Of a stretch of 64,000 nucleotides of DNA, positions 22,529 to 32,722 are shown one piece after another. The first letter of the stretch is position 1. The number at the start of each line of letters is the position of its first letter. Source of the DNA: Ctenosaura bakeri (taxonomy: Eukaryota > Chordata > Lepidosauria > Squamata > Iguanidae); NCBI GenBank assembly GCA_948474755.1, contig CAOLHI010000649.1, positions 124,001-188,000 on the forward strand. The letters are read 5' to 3'. Both the position numbers and the translations under genes were made by a program. The notes under the pieces are model-generated. The model did no database searches. It saw only the letters and a program-made list of their open reading frames with translations, and was not told the DNA's origin.

Positions 22529-23234
22529 AGAGTATTGCATACTTTTGAGGGGAAATGATCACCTTCATTGTTTCGTATCCCAAATCAAACCTGATATCTA
22601 AGGAGGAAAGGGACAACATATTTTACAGCTGCAAACAATTCTGAATATCCAAATGCTAAATGTTCTGCACTGGATGTAATATAGCAAAAGTGCACTATTA
22701 GAGCTTTGTTAGAAAGTGATGACAACATGAATGTAATTAAATTAGCACATTAAGTTGATTTTATGTGATAGCTGGGATCACAATGCAAACATTTGTACAG
22801 CGTTTTTATATTAAAAATGTGGCCCTTTGTTAATTCATCTGGTGTTCATTTTAATACCACCAGTCCTAATAGATTCTTTTTTTCTTTTTTTTTATCATGT
22901 GGCTGTCATATGCTGTTTCTCTAGATATTATGTTGTGAGGAAGCATTGATTACTGGACACAATAAACTGGCACATTTCCTTTGATTAGATGCATGTTTTT
23001 CTAAGCTGTCACTACAAAACCTTTTCTCAGATATCAAAGAACTATATATCAAAGCCATTGTATCAGTACTTTTGTAACAAATTCTTAGGCAGATGGAATC
23101 CAGTTTAACTGTTAAAATATTCTGTTATCAGAACAATATTTTGCACATTAGAAGACCAATCTGTGATGTAGAAACAAATTTGCAAAGTTACTTTTTGGGA
23201 CAACAGAGCTGCCAGAACAATCTCCAAACAGGCA
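22529..23234. other. Unique AT-rich DNA
   Basis: No repeat or gene recognised. This is one of the cleaner repeat-free stretches in the window. Confidence 0.5.
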
Positions 23235-23383
23235 TAGGATTTAGGACTATTCAGCTGAATAACAAAGTGAATCAGGCTGCTTTGGACTAGTTGTACCAGA
23301 ACCAGAAGATATTGGACCGGCCCAGTTTGGTTCCAGAGTGGAAGAGCATAGTCCAAAATGCTTCAGACCAATCTGAAAACTTA
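23235..23383. mobile_element. Possible eroded hAT MITE
   Basis: Repeated 'ttggac', 'ccagaacc' and 'cagaccaatctg' words resemble those in 12532-12800. No end pair could be fixed. Confidence 0.3.
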
Positions 23384-23550
23384 GACCAATTCTGCACCAC
23401 ACTGTTACAGTGCTATTATTCCACTTTCAATATCCTGTGGAATTCTGGCTGAGAATTCTAAATGCCCCTCCCTAAACTGCAAACTCCAGGATTCCATTGG
23501 ATGTTGAAAGTGGAATAATAGCACTATAACAGTGTAGTGTGGAAATGGCC
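23384..23550. mobile_element. Foldback MITE, 'attccactttcaacatcc' type
   Basis: Same family as 17216-17351. The left arm has ACTGTTACAGTGCTATTATT and TTCCACTTTCAATATCC; the right arm has GGATGTTGAAAGTGGAATAA and TAGCACTATAACAGTG. A loop of about 60 bp with 'ctccctaaactgcaaac' separates the arms. It ends GGAAATGGCC. Confidence 0.85.
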
Positions 23551-24139
23551 TTATATGTCAAACTTAAGTAGGCAAAGGCTAGATGGTCTGTCTCTAGCAT
23601 GTTCATATAAAAGGGGCATCAGGGTGATGTGATGTAGAGGGGAGGAAGGGAAGTGGACCATGTTCACTGATGGTTCTGATATGCAGTCTACAGCATGAAT
23701 CTCACCAGCATGCTCCAATTACAATGGACAGAAATTACATGAGGCTCTTCAAGTTATATAGCCAATTTTCTCTTCCATTTCATCATCACTCTGTGTTAGT
23801 AATAGACCACAAAAAAACCATGGTGACAGGTTTTTGCCTGTTGGTGTAGCTGAGCCATTCATTTCCTTTTGTCTTGTTGAATAGCTTAGCCTGACCTTCT
23901 TACAAATTTATTTAAGGAGTCTCTGTGTATTTCAGGTACACATTTTTCCCCTACCCAACTACCCATTGTTGTTGTAGTTGCTGCTGCTGTTTTAGGTGTT
24001 AGATGGAAGGCAGGTGGGCTAAGTTGCAACAAAAAGGGGAGAGCATTGTCTGGGAACATTCTGAGGTGGGAAAAGATCTCAGAATTGCTATCTAACTTCC
24101 CAATAAGGAAGCAAACAAACTGGGATAAAAATACTACAA
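23551..24139. other. Unique DNA, nothing recognised
   Basis: No gene or repeat recognised. There is a short GTT-rich patch near 23966-23990. Confidence 0.5.
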
Positions 24140-24459
24140 CATCAGAAAGCTTATGGATTCAGCCCTGACCCTGAATGCTCAGGTGTCTGTGATGGCTGGG
24201 AGGCAGACTGCTAACTGGGACTGGCTACAGGAAGCACACAATTCCTTTTTTGCTACAGCTCCATTTGCTGCTGGTCTCTTTCCAGGCACAATTCAGAGTG
24301 CTGGTTTTGACCTATCAAACCCTTTATGGCTCTAGCCCAGGCTATTTGAAGGACTATATCTTTCCATATGATACTGCCCATGCTTTAAGATCTGTAGGGA
24401 AGGCACTTCTTTCTGTCCCACTGCCTTCACAGGCATAGTTAGTGGGAATGTGGGAGAAG
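24140..24459 (+). mobile_element. L2 LINE 3' coding end, part 1
   Basis: The frame at 24153 reads DSALTLNAQVSVMAGR, a conserved block near the end of the L2 reverse-transcriptase ORF in reptiles. In a neighbouring frame 'VLTYQTLYGSSPGYLKDYIF' follows, then 'ALRSVGKALLSVPLPSQA'. At least one frameshift separates the blocks. The copy is split by the MITE at 24460 and resumes at 24665. Confidence 0.75.
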
Positions 24460-24672
24460 CAGTGGCAGAGCTTGGAGTGTGTGTGGGGGGGGCAGGAGAA
24501 GGTGGGGCTACAGCACGAGGGATGTGGCCACTGTGCATAGGGGCATAGCTGCGGTGCATGGGGGCACAGCCAGGGCACACGGGGGCATGACTACAGGCTG
24601 GGACATCCCAGAAACATTGCCACATTGCGAATTGCTCCCCTGCCCCCACATCCCTATGTGGCTGGGGAAAAG
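24452..24672. mobile_element. hAT-type MITE (group 1) inside an L2 copy
   Basis: The element proper is 24460-24664 (205 bp). It starts CAGTGGCAGAGCTTGG, and the complement of its end is CAGCCACATAGGGATG. Flanks are GGGAGAAG (24452-24459) and GGGAAAAG (24665-24672), 7/8 matching. The interior is G-rich with degenerate repeats of the 'ggggcatagctgcggtgcat' kind, mirroring the repeats in the group member at 38915-39149. L2 homology resumes right after it. Confidence 0.75.
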
Positions 24673-25022
24673 GCTTCTATGGCTGTTCTAACATTTTGTA
24701 ATTCCCTTCCTAGGGAAGTTAGGATGGTTTTGTTTGTTAGGATGATTCCTAGGGAAGTTAGGATGGTTTGTTTTCCTTTTGATGTAAGGTTAAAATCTTT
24801 CCAGATAGCCTTTGGAAACAGATTTTTAAAGGAGGGGTATGGGGCTGTACTCTTTTAATCTGTTTCAAAGTAACATTTTAATTGGTTTTACTTCTGTTGT
24901 TGTTTAATACTTTTTAATCTTAGATTTTGTATGTTTTTAACTATATGTGTTTTACTTTGTTCTTTGCCTTTTTGTAAACCATCTTGATTCCTAGCCTAGG
25001 AGAAAGGCAGGATATAAATACA
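24665..25022 (+). mobile_element. L2 LINE 3' end, part 2
   Basis: The frame resumes with MAVLTFCNSLPREVRM, matching the 'A..LWNSLP..VR' block of L2. A 3' untranslated end follows with 'gtaaaccatcttgattcctagcctaggagaaaggcaggatataaata', the family's typical ending, up to 25022. A stretch of about 24 bp beginning TTCCTAGGGAAGTTAGGATG is duplicated with a period near 39 bp around 24707-24770. Confidence 0.8.
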
Positions 25023-26509
25023 GGGAGAAAGGGAGGGAGGGAAAGTTGCTGCAACACCTTAAAAGGCAGTACCAAGCATTCTTACTCAGGGCAGAAGAAA
25101 GTCAAAGCAATCAGCCAGCAGGGACACAACTGTAGGGCATCAACAAAGGGTGATAGCAGTAGCATCTCTCAATCCTCACATTCACAGGTGGTGTAAGCAG
25201 GCAATTCTGAACAAGACTTGGAGTATGGATCATGGAACCATAGATTTCCACCATGAGTCTATATTATCAAATGCTTTAAGGGAGAACTGTTGGATATCAC
25301 CTACTAGATTGCTATTAATGGTAAACAAAGCATGTTCTCATTACCTTCCAACTTCCTTACATTGCATTGCTTTTGTTTCAGCACTGTTGGCACAACAATT
25401 CCTGGGGTTAACAGTCTGAAATAGAGTTGGTATAATCTTTTCTTTATGGTCTACCATGTCTCTAAAGTTTATTCAAATGTGTTTTTCAATGGGAAAATCT
25501 TATCCTTTGATTTCTCAATACAAATTAGTTGGGGAGCATCCAGATTCCTCAATCAGATTCAGATTAATGGTCTGGATCTGAACATGTGTGGTCTGGATCC
25601 AAATCACTGTGCACAACTTTAAAGGGCAGTAAACAATCAATTTCTACATTGAACAAGTTATAGTGGTCAGTGCCTATTGTGAACACTTGATCAGAATTCA
25701 CTTTCCCAAGCAAGGTTTTGCTTCACTTTATAATCTAACAGTCATGATTCAAGTGCAGCTTTGACATTCATCTTTGTGTTACGAATCAATTTGATAGTGT
25801 GGTGGTTCACAAAAGGCACTTGACTTTATTTAAAACACCTCACTATTCTACTTGCTTCTGACCAAGGTGTATTGAAAATGTCAGGAAATTTGGTTTTGGA
25901 GTTTTACCTAGATGTTTAAATTTCATTTATATGTATACTATGCTTTGGTGATATTCATAATCATATTTGTTGAAGGAAAAAAAGATGGCCTTGAAAACTT
26001 TCCAGAGTCTTGACATTATGGTAAAACTAACACAGTGTGCAATGTCATTACTTCCAGGATCTTTAGCATGTTTTTCAACAGCATGACTTATGAATGTTTG
26101 ACAGAGAACTAGATCAAAATGGATGACAGCAGTTAAGTGTATAGCTTGAATTAATCCTATGAACAAGGAGTTTGGAGTTTGGTCAAGGGCATAACTCCAC
26201 TACCATGAAAAGAGTGGTAGAATAATACAAGAAGAAAAAAATCTTAAGACAAGTGTCCCTTTGCAGACATCATGTGATCATATGTTATGTCAAGTAGGTG
26301 GGCCACCAATGTACATTATGATAGGATGGGGGACCAGTGGTATGTCCTAACCCCTGTTCTCCCCACATTTGTCCTGTGGGTCCCAAAATTAGGAGTGGAG
26401 GAAAGTTTGCTTCAATTTGTGGTGGGTTTTGAGATGGGGTTTAGGAATGTTCCAAAATTAGCAAACTCCTCATATTTGCAAAGGAAGGAACTTGAGGGGT
26501 GTTTTTTAA

Positions 26510-26510
<1 letters not shown>
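25023..26510. other. Mostly unique DNA
   Basis: No gene recognised. About 25520-25620 carries 'cagattc', 'ggtctggatc' and 'gtgcacaac' words of a possible eroded hAT MITE. The rest shows no repeat I can name. Confidence 0.5.

Positions 26511-26545
<35 letters not shown>
26511..26545. repeat. (ATCA)n microsatellite
   Basis: About nine ATCA units without interruption. Confidence 0.95.
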
Positions 26546-26662
26546 TGGGTGGGAGAAGTAAAAGCTAATTGATTCCTTCATCCAGAGCCTCAGCCTTGAA
26601 TGCTCTTACAAATCTGCCCCCTACAAATCTGAGTCTGAATTCCTGTGTATTCAACCATACCA

Positions 26663-26955
26663 TTTTCAAATTACAAGAGAAGAGATACTACCTAAACATC
26701 GGGAAGATTTCTTTACTGTAAGAACTGTTCAACAGTGGAATAGACTGTCTCAGGAGAGGGTGCACTCTCCATTTTTTTCTGGGAGGGATGTCTTTAAACA
26801 GAGCATGGGAGGACATCTTTCAGAGCATGGGAGGACATCTTTCAGAGCATGGGAGGACATCTTTCAGGAGTACTGCAGTTTTGTATTCCTGCATGGCAGG
26901 GGGTTGGACTAGATGAACCTTCCCACTTCCAACTCTAAGATTCTATGATTCTAGG
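26663..26955 (+). mobile_element. CR1 LINE 3' end
   Basis: The nucleotides follow the classic CR1 end: 'ttactgtaagaactgttcaacagtggaat', then 'ggttggactagatgaacctt', then the terminal TTCTATGATTCTA repeat of the family. Only the last 290 bp are present, as usual for 5'-truncated CR1. A tandem triplication of 22 bp lies inside it. Confidence 0.85.
26801..26866. repeat. 22-bp perfect tandem triplication
   Basis: Three identical, contiguous 22-bp units (26801-26822, 26823-26844, 26845-26866), each beginning GAGCATGGGAGGACATCTTT. They lie within the CR1 end at the place where 'cagaggctggatggccatctgt' is normally single copy. Identity across the units points to a recent slippage or duplication. 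Confidence 0.95.
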
Positions 26956-27157
26956 ATTTCAGTGTTGAATCAGGCTTGCTGTTTCTTTTTCTTCTTTTCC
27001 TGAAAGCTTCCTCATCTTAAACACATATACTTCAGATGGATATAGCATGGTTCTCTCCATGCTGGAAAGAGCTGCATCTATTGAATTTGGCAAGTGCAGA
27101 TGGATGAAAAGTTAGTTTCAGTTTCTTTTTGAAGAAAGGACAAAATCCACAAATGAC

Positions 27158-27326
27158 GTTGTTGTTGTTACTGCTGCTACTGCTGTTGTTGTGTGCCTTC
27201 AATTCACTTCTGACTTATGGCCATTCTCAGGCGAACCTATCACTGGTTTTTCAGGGGGTGAGAGTGTGTGATGTGCCCAAGGTCACTCACTGGATTTCCA
27301 TGGCCAAGCAGGGAGTTGAATCCCAG
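27158..27326 (-). mobile_element. CORE-type SINE with BovB-like tail, part 1
   Basis: Minus-strand copy. The plus strand reads GTTGTTGTGTGCCTTCAATT, then 'tgacttatggccattctcagg', then 'gcccaaggtcactcactgg', then 'ttgaatccc'. This is the complement of a B-box-like GGGATTCAA, a 'gtgaccttgggc' core and a 'ggcacacaacaac' tail. The SINE is interrupted by the MITE at 27327 and finishes at 27753-27790. Confidence 0.75.
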
Positions 27327-27752
27327 GCCCTTTTCGCACACCATTTCACATGCGAAAGGGCCTCCAGAGAGTTGCGTGACTGCAAGGAGCATTTCACATG
27401 ATGTCCTTGCAATCGTGCAATGCTGCCAGGGCCAGTAAGAAGTGATCAAAGAATATATCATTTTCAGCTTCTTGCTGAAAATGATGCGAGATTGCACTTC
27501 GCTCTTGGACCCCACATGCACTTACCTTGCATGAGGAGCCTCCAGAGACACAGCCATCATGCTTCCTTCCCCAGTGCAGCCTGGGAAAGTACCTGGCTGT
27601 GCTGCAGAAGGAAGGAGCAGAGCCCTCATGCTTCCTTCTGGCCAGCAGAGAGCTCCTTCGGAGAAGTAGCAGAGGGGATGTGAGTGTGTCTCACAAGAGG
27701 CTGCTTGTGTGATCCCACGTCAGAAACAGGTAAGGTGCGGAAAGGACCCCAG
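27322..27752. mobile_element. CpG-containing MITE with 5-bp TSD CCCAG (group 2)
   Basis: The element proper is 27327-27747 (421 bp). Its ends are GCCCTTTTCGCAC and GTGCGGAAAGGAC. The target duplication CCCAG is perfect (27322-27326 and 27748-27752) and splits a SINE, whose two halves rejoin in frame across the insertion. An internal hairpin, CATTTTCAGC with GCTGAAAATG, lies near 27460-27485. The same layout is seen at 40300-40729, 57397-57824 and, reversed, 35296-35716. No open frame resembles a transposase. Confidence 0.85.
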
Positions 27753-27790
27753 TCTCCAGGGTCACAGTCCAACTCTCAAGCCACTACGAG
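27753..27790 (-). mobile_element. CORE-type SINE, part 2 (5' head)
   Basis: TCTCCAGGGTCACAGTCCAA followed by 'ctctcaagccactac' is the complement of the SINE's tRNA-like head ('gtggcttgagagttggactgtgaccctggaga'). It continues the copy at 27158-27326 beyond the inserted MITE. Confidence 0.75.
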
Positions 27791-27920
27791 GGAGGAAAAA
27801 ACTTGGGCTGGCACCCGGTTCAGCATTTGCAGTGTCAAAAATCAGACTTACAGTATCATAAACATTGCATTTCACATTTATGGTTAACACACCATTGCAA
27901 CAACCACAAATGCTCCTGAA

Positions 27921-28182
27921 AACCCACCTTAGAAGTCAAGCAATTGCACCAACTGAAGGCATGCTGATGCACTGGAGAGCAAGGTGCTGAATGATGATGC
28001 ATCCAGCCCCTTTTTGTCAGTGAGGCAAGGTGTGAAAAGCAGTTGTATCAGGACTCTTTGCTGCTTTTTACACCATGCCTTGCAGGCAAGAGGGGGCTGA
28101 ACTCATAATCGTTCAACACTTCACTCTCAAATGCCCCAGAGCTCCTTTGTTTGCTGCAATTGTCTGGCTTCTAAGGTGGGTT
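27921..28182. mobile_element. 262-bp foldback element
   Basis: The left end is AACCCACCTTAGAAGTCAAG and the right end, complemented, is AACCCACCTTAGAAGCCAGA. The arms pair across almost the whole element: 'caattgca' with 'tgcaattg', 'gatgatgcatccagcccc' with 'ggggctgaactcataatc', and 'gcaaggtgtgaaaagcag' with 'ctgctttttacaccatgc'. Word similarity to 59945-60215 suggests a shared family. No TSD is evident. Confidence 0.75.
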
Positions 28183-29209
28183 GGCATGGGTTGGATCATC
28201 AGACATAGTTACAGTGACAGAGCTCCATCATTTTAGCTACATTTGACAAGGTAGGATCTCAGCAAAGAGGTTTTAAAAAATTCAGAGGCAATAGGAAATA
28301 AAACTGAGAAAATTCCCCATCCCTATGCAGAACCCCAAGAAGGAAATGGATATTTGATGCCAAATATTCTAACAAAAACAGGGCCTTTTCTCCAACAAGA
28401 ATGATTTGCAGCTTCAGTTTCCTGCTGAGGATCCTAGGATTGGACATCTCAGGCCCCCTTCCAAGAATATTACATGAATAGTACTCTCTCTCTCCCACCC
28501 CTCCTCTGTTTTCTAAAGCTAGTTGCTAGTCCCAGCTAGATTTACACCCATTGAGTCAATGGAACTTTTAGAGAAATAACCTTACCAACTTTCATTTGAA
28601 TTGGTGAGTGTTCTCATTGGCATTGATCATTTCTTCTTGTAGAAATGTCTGCTAAGCAAAAGATAGTTTTCATTTTTATTGGAGGGAAAGATAGAGAGAG
28701 AATGGGAAGGAAGACAGTTTTTGGCTACAGCGTCTTCTTTCCTCACCACCCCCTTCCTCATATATTCAGAAATATAAAATAGTGGATATTGTATTACATT
28801 CCCATGTGCCTGTGAAGTTCAACATGCACAGCTCTGCATTTTATTACTTGTAACACTGAAATAATGAGATCTTATTGCCTATTGGGACAAGGTAACTAGA
28901 TTTTTGCTGTAGGCCACTTTTCACCCTCTCATGCCCTTTGAGAACATTTGAGATTAAGCTTAGTTTTACATAGTTTAAATGGATTACAGACCAGTGGGGG
29001 AGGAAAGTGAAAGTTCTGAAACTGAATATTTAAACTTCTCCATCTGTATTCTACTTATTTTTCATATTTATATGAGCAATCTGTTAATATGCCTGGGGCA
29101 AAATTACATTTTAGCAAAAAAAAAAAAAGTGTGATGACAATGTATCCGCCTAGCTAACAATCAGCAGAATAATAATGAAGGTATTTGGAATTAAAATCGA
29201 ATTCTGGAA
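28183..29209. other. Unique DNA, nothing firm
   Basis: No gene or repeat recognised apart from A12 at about 29117-29128 and a short 'cccattgagtcaatggaact' word near 28547. Confidence 0.5.
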
Positions 29210-29320
29210 CAGTCTTCTCCAACCTGGTGTCATATAGATGGGCTGAACTACAATTACAGTCATTCTTAGCCAGTGTAGTTGCTGGCAGTGCTGGTGGGCC
29301 TGATGAGAGTTTCAGTGCAA
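29210..29320. mobile_element. Short hAT-like MITE remnant
   Basis: The order 'cttctccaacctggtgtc', 'gggctgaactacaattac', 'cttagccagtg' follows a common reptile MITE whose consensus reads 'ccaacctggtgccctccagatgt..tggactacaactccc..cagccagcatgg'. A related host element is at 54016-54590. Confidence 0.5.
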
Positions 29321-29688
29321 TGTATTTGTGTGGGAAAACTGTTGTAGAAGATACAATTTGGGCATCTGTGTCTGTTGTATTTCATTCAGTTGCCAGATCA
29401 CCCACCCTTGCTTTATGCTAAGTTCTAGATGTTACTTAACATTCTCTTGCCCCCTTTGGTATTCCTGGTCTATACTAAGTATATCTTGCCCCCTTTTTTA
29501 CTCCAACAACATCTAGGGCTATAAACTCAGTTATACCAGTAACATGGCTATTACCACTGTGTTTGGCAAAACAAATTATATATTCAAATTTATTTAAAGA
29601 CATAATTTACATAGATATGATGCTTTCACAAGCATTCATCTCCCTGAGTCTGGCCAAGATCCCATTAGTCAGTGTAACTATGCTGGAA
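29321..29688. other. Unique DNA, nothing recognised
   Basis: No gene or repeat recognised. Confidence 0.5.
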
Positions 29689-30135
29689 CCCCTTCACACA
29701 ATAAAATTATAATTGATATTCCATTTTAACTGTCATGGTATCCTGAAATCTGCAGTGTGTGTGTGTGTGTGTTTATGTGTCCATGTGTGTACATTTGTGC
29801 TTTCAAACTGCCTGTCAACTTATGGTGATCCTATGAGTTTCATAGGGTTTTCTTAGGCAAGGAATACTCAGAAGTGATTTGCCAGTTCCCTCCTTTGAAA
29901 TACAGCCTGCAGCACCTAGCATTCATCCAAATATTAACCAGAGATGACCTTGCTTAGCTTCCAAGATCAGATGGGATCCTTTCTGGTATTAAACCAGTTT
30001 AGGGAAGGAGATTTGGAAGTCTCAGCCAGAGATCTTTAGTGCCACACCAGACTATAAGTCCCAGGATTTCATGGAATATAGGCATGACAGTTAAAATGGA
30101 ATCGTAGTGCTGTAATTACATAGTGTGAAAGGACC
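29689..30135. mobile_element. MITE split by a SINE insertion
   Basis: Left part 29689-29754 begins CCCCTTCACACA and contains CCATTTTAACTGTCATGG. Right part, about 30030-30135, contains its complement ATGACAGTTAAAATGG and ends TAGTGTGAAAGGACCCC. The two arms pair well, so they once formed one foldback of roughly 170 bp. Between them lies a 5S-headed SINE in reverse orientation. Confidence 0.7.
29755..30005 (-). mobile_element. SINE with 5S rRNA-like head and BovB-like tail
   Basis: Reverse orientation. The left end is a (GT)9 run followed by 'gtgctttcaaactgcctgtcaacttatggtgatcc', the complement of the BovB-like tail. The right end has GACCTTGCTTAGCTTCCAAG followed by 'atcagatgggat', the complement of the 5S rRNA internal control region. 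It is a better preserved 5S head than the copy at 17383-17562. Confidence 0.75.
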
Positions 30136-30469
30136 CCAGGTGGAAGAGGAGGAGGCACTACAGCAGAGGAAAATAAGTTACAGATACTGTGACAATATGG
30201 TGGATAGCAGCAAAAGCTGTATAAAACTGCCATTCTATCTAGCTGACTTCCAGGCTGCTTGAGAGATAGCAGGATATTTTTACCTCCTAATGGTGATGGT
30301 TTCCCATGCTGTCCCCCTGTTTTCATTGTGCTTTTGACAAAAAGAATACTTATGCTGATCTATGTGAGACTTCTACCAATATCAGTCAACAACAAGATTC
30401 AATTATTAGATCACTGAGCCATCTAGTATGGGGCTGGGGGCTGTAGCCTACAATCCACATCCAGTCTAA
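30136..30469. other. Unique DNA, nothing recognised
   Basis: No gene or repeat recognised. Confidence 0.5.
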
Positions 30470-31285
30470 TAAAGCCTGTGTGGATTCTGTGGCTGAGAGT
30501 GCTTGGCTCCAGCTTCAGTTGGTACACCAGTTACAGCCTTTCTTGGATAGAGATACATCCACCACAACTCATGTACTGGTAACCTGCCTATTAGATTACA
30601 GTGATGCACTCTGTGTGGGGCAGCCCTTGAAGCTGACTGAGAAGCTGCAGCTAGTACAAGATGCAAAATCTCAACTGGTGATTAGACTACCGCATAAAAA
30701 TCATATAATACCAGTCTTATAAGAATAACATTGGCTGCCAATATGCTTCTGGTCTGAATTTAAGGTGCTGGTGTTTACATTTAAAGCTCTAAGCAGCTTG
30801 ACACTTGGTACTTGAGCAAGTGCCTCTCTCTATTTGTATCTGCCCAAGGATTAAGGTCTACTGTGGGTGGGGGGATCTTCTTCTGTAGCCCACCTATAAG
30901 GTTAATACCCTGTGTGAGAACATGGGTGAGTGGGCCTTCTCAGCTGTGTGAGTGGGCCTTCTCAGCTGTGATATTCCAACTATGGAATGCCCTCTTTTTG
31001 GAGGTCCAGTTGGCACCAACACTGATTTCATTTACGTAACAAGTGAAAGCATGGCTATTTAATAAAAACTTTGGGCATCACTGATTACTCTCAACGCACG
31101 TGGTTTCAACAACTGTTTTAACCTTAAAGTCTGTAAGAACATCTTAATCGTATTTAATATGTTTTTAGTTTATTTAAATTTTTAAACTAGTTGTACTTGT
31201 TTGCATTGATTTTACTTGTACGCTGCTCTGATATCTCTTGATACAGGCAGGATGGAAATATTTAAATATATAAATAAAATGCAAT
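30470..31285 (+). mobile_element. L2 LINE 3' end
   Basis: The frame from 30480 reads SVAESAWLQLQLVHQLQPFL and later LVTCLLDYSDALCVGQPL, matching the 'vtSrLDYcNalyaGlp' block of L2-type reverse transcriptases. 'ACIS...ATMECPLF' type blocks follow in other frames, and the end has 'cagg.aggatggaaatatttaaat'. Stops and shifts make it non-functional. A 22-bp duplication (GTGAGTGGGCCTTCTCAGCT plus two bases) lies at 30926-30947 and 30948-30969. Confidence 0.75.
30926..30969. repeat. 22-bp tandem duplication
   Basis: Two identical 22-bp units, adjacent, inside the L2 copy. Confidence 0.95.
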
Positions 31286-32633
31286 AATAATAAATTTGCA
31301 AACCCTTAAGCCTACCAAAGGTCCCATACCCTTGTTTTTTAATCCAATCTTCTCCCCACCACCACCAAAGGTGAGGCAAGTGGAGCAGAAGAAACCCACA
31401 AGGTGTTCTCCTGTTGCTGTTTCTGGGGCCTTCAAGTAGCATCTTTGCCAGCTCCTCCACCCCTGCTTTTGCTTGGGAAAAATGTGGCTTCATTGGGTCT
31501 TCTAGTATTGCTACCAACCTTTAGAGTAGGGGCAGCTCTGCCAGCTTCAACAGACGGGGCTCACTGGAGATCTGCCAAAAATTTCACTTGATGGTGGCCT
31601 CAGTTGACCCATCTAGCACCGAGTAGCCTCAAAGTCACATAAACTCAACAATCTAGCAAGTGCATAAGATGAACTCCACCATCTGACTGACCATTCCTGG
31701 AAGTGTGAAGTCACAGACTTAGCATCCTGATCTAGGAAATTTTCACATCTCTGAGAACTTCCAACAGTCCTATGGTCACCAGCAAAAAAAATTTGCTGTG
31801 CTATTAGCTTGGCTTTTTCAGCAAAGAAGACCTACGATTTTCCAAATACTTCTTTAATCAGAAGATACTGGCTAGTATTCAGAACCTTCTCTCAGCCAAC
31901 AAAGAAAGATGGTACAAATATTAATCTCACAAGGGAAATTCCAGCCCATGATTGCTTTCTTATGACTTGTACATCCTCATCTAACATACTTCCTGTAGTA
32001 TATGAATGCCCCAGGGAATGCACTTTGGGAAAGTGAATCTGCACTTAATCTTTAATTTTAGGCTGGACTTCAAAGGAGGAATTCAAAATGTTAAGCCCAA
32101 TTCTGAGATGAGGTTCAGCCCTTGGATAGCTCTTTTAAAGTCTAGGCTGAAACCTTGGAGTAGATGCTCAACCCCACTGATCTGGAAGCTACCAGCTGCC
32201 AGTGGATCAGGAGCTAGGTCCTATTAGCCCAAACCAGTGACAAAGACTGATGGGCATTACTGTTCAGCACCCCTCACACACATACTCACACACATATATA
32301 CCACCCATGCACTTACCGTAGGCACATATGGATGCCATACACACACATGCTTCCCCCTCCCATCTCAGCATGCAGAGATGAGGAGGTTTAGAGCATCCCT
32401 GCCTGTGCATTGACTCCAGCTAGGAATGGAAAAAAATATTCTCTGTTATTTGTTATTTGAGAAGCCTGTTTGAGAAGAATGAGAGAGCAGCGAGATTTTT
32501 GTGCAGTTTTCTTTCTGTATTTCAATATTCTGTAGTGTTCCGGAGGATTTTTGTTGAAGAGGAAAGTACTTCCTGCATGAGATATAGTTGCCAATATCCT
32601 ACATTGGCTGCTTAGTTATGAACAGATAACTAA
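31286..32633. other. Unique DNA, nothing recognised
   Basis: No gene or repeat family recognised. A CA-rich patch lies at 32274-32350. Confidence 0.5.
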
Positions 32634-32722
32634 GGCCATTTCTGCACTAGACTGTTATAGTGCTATTATTCCACTTTCAACATCCTATGGAATCCTGGGG
32701 TTTGCAGGTTAGGGAGGGGCCT
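32634..32722. mobile_element. Single arm of an 'attccactttcaacatcc' MITE
   Basis: GGCCATTTCTGCACTAGACT and TTCCACTTTCAACATCC match the left arms at 17216 and 23384, and the loop sequence 'gggaggggcc' follows. The right arm is missing. Confidence 0.75.
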
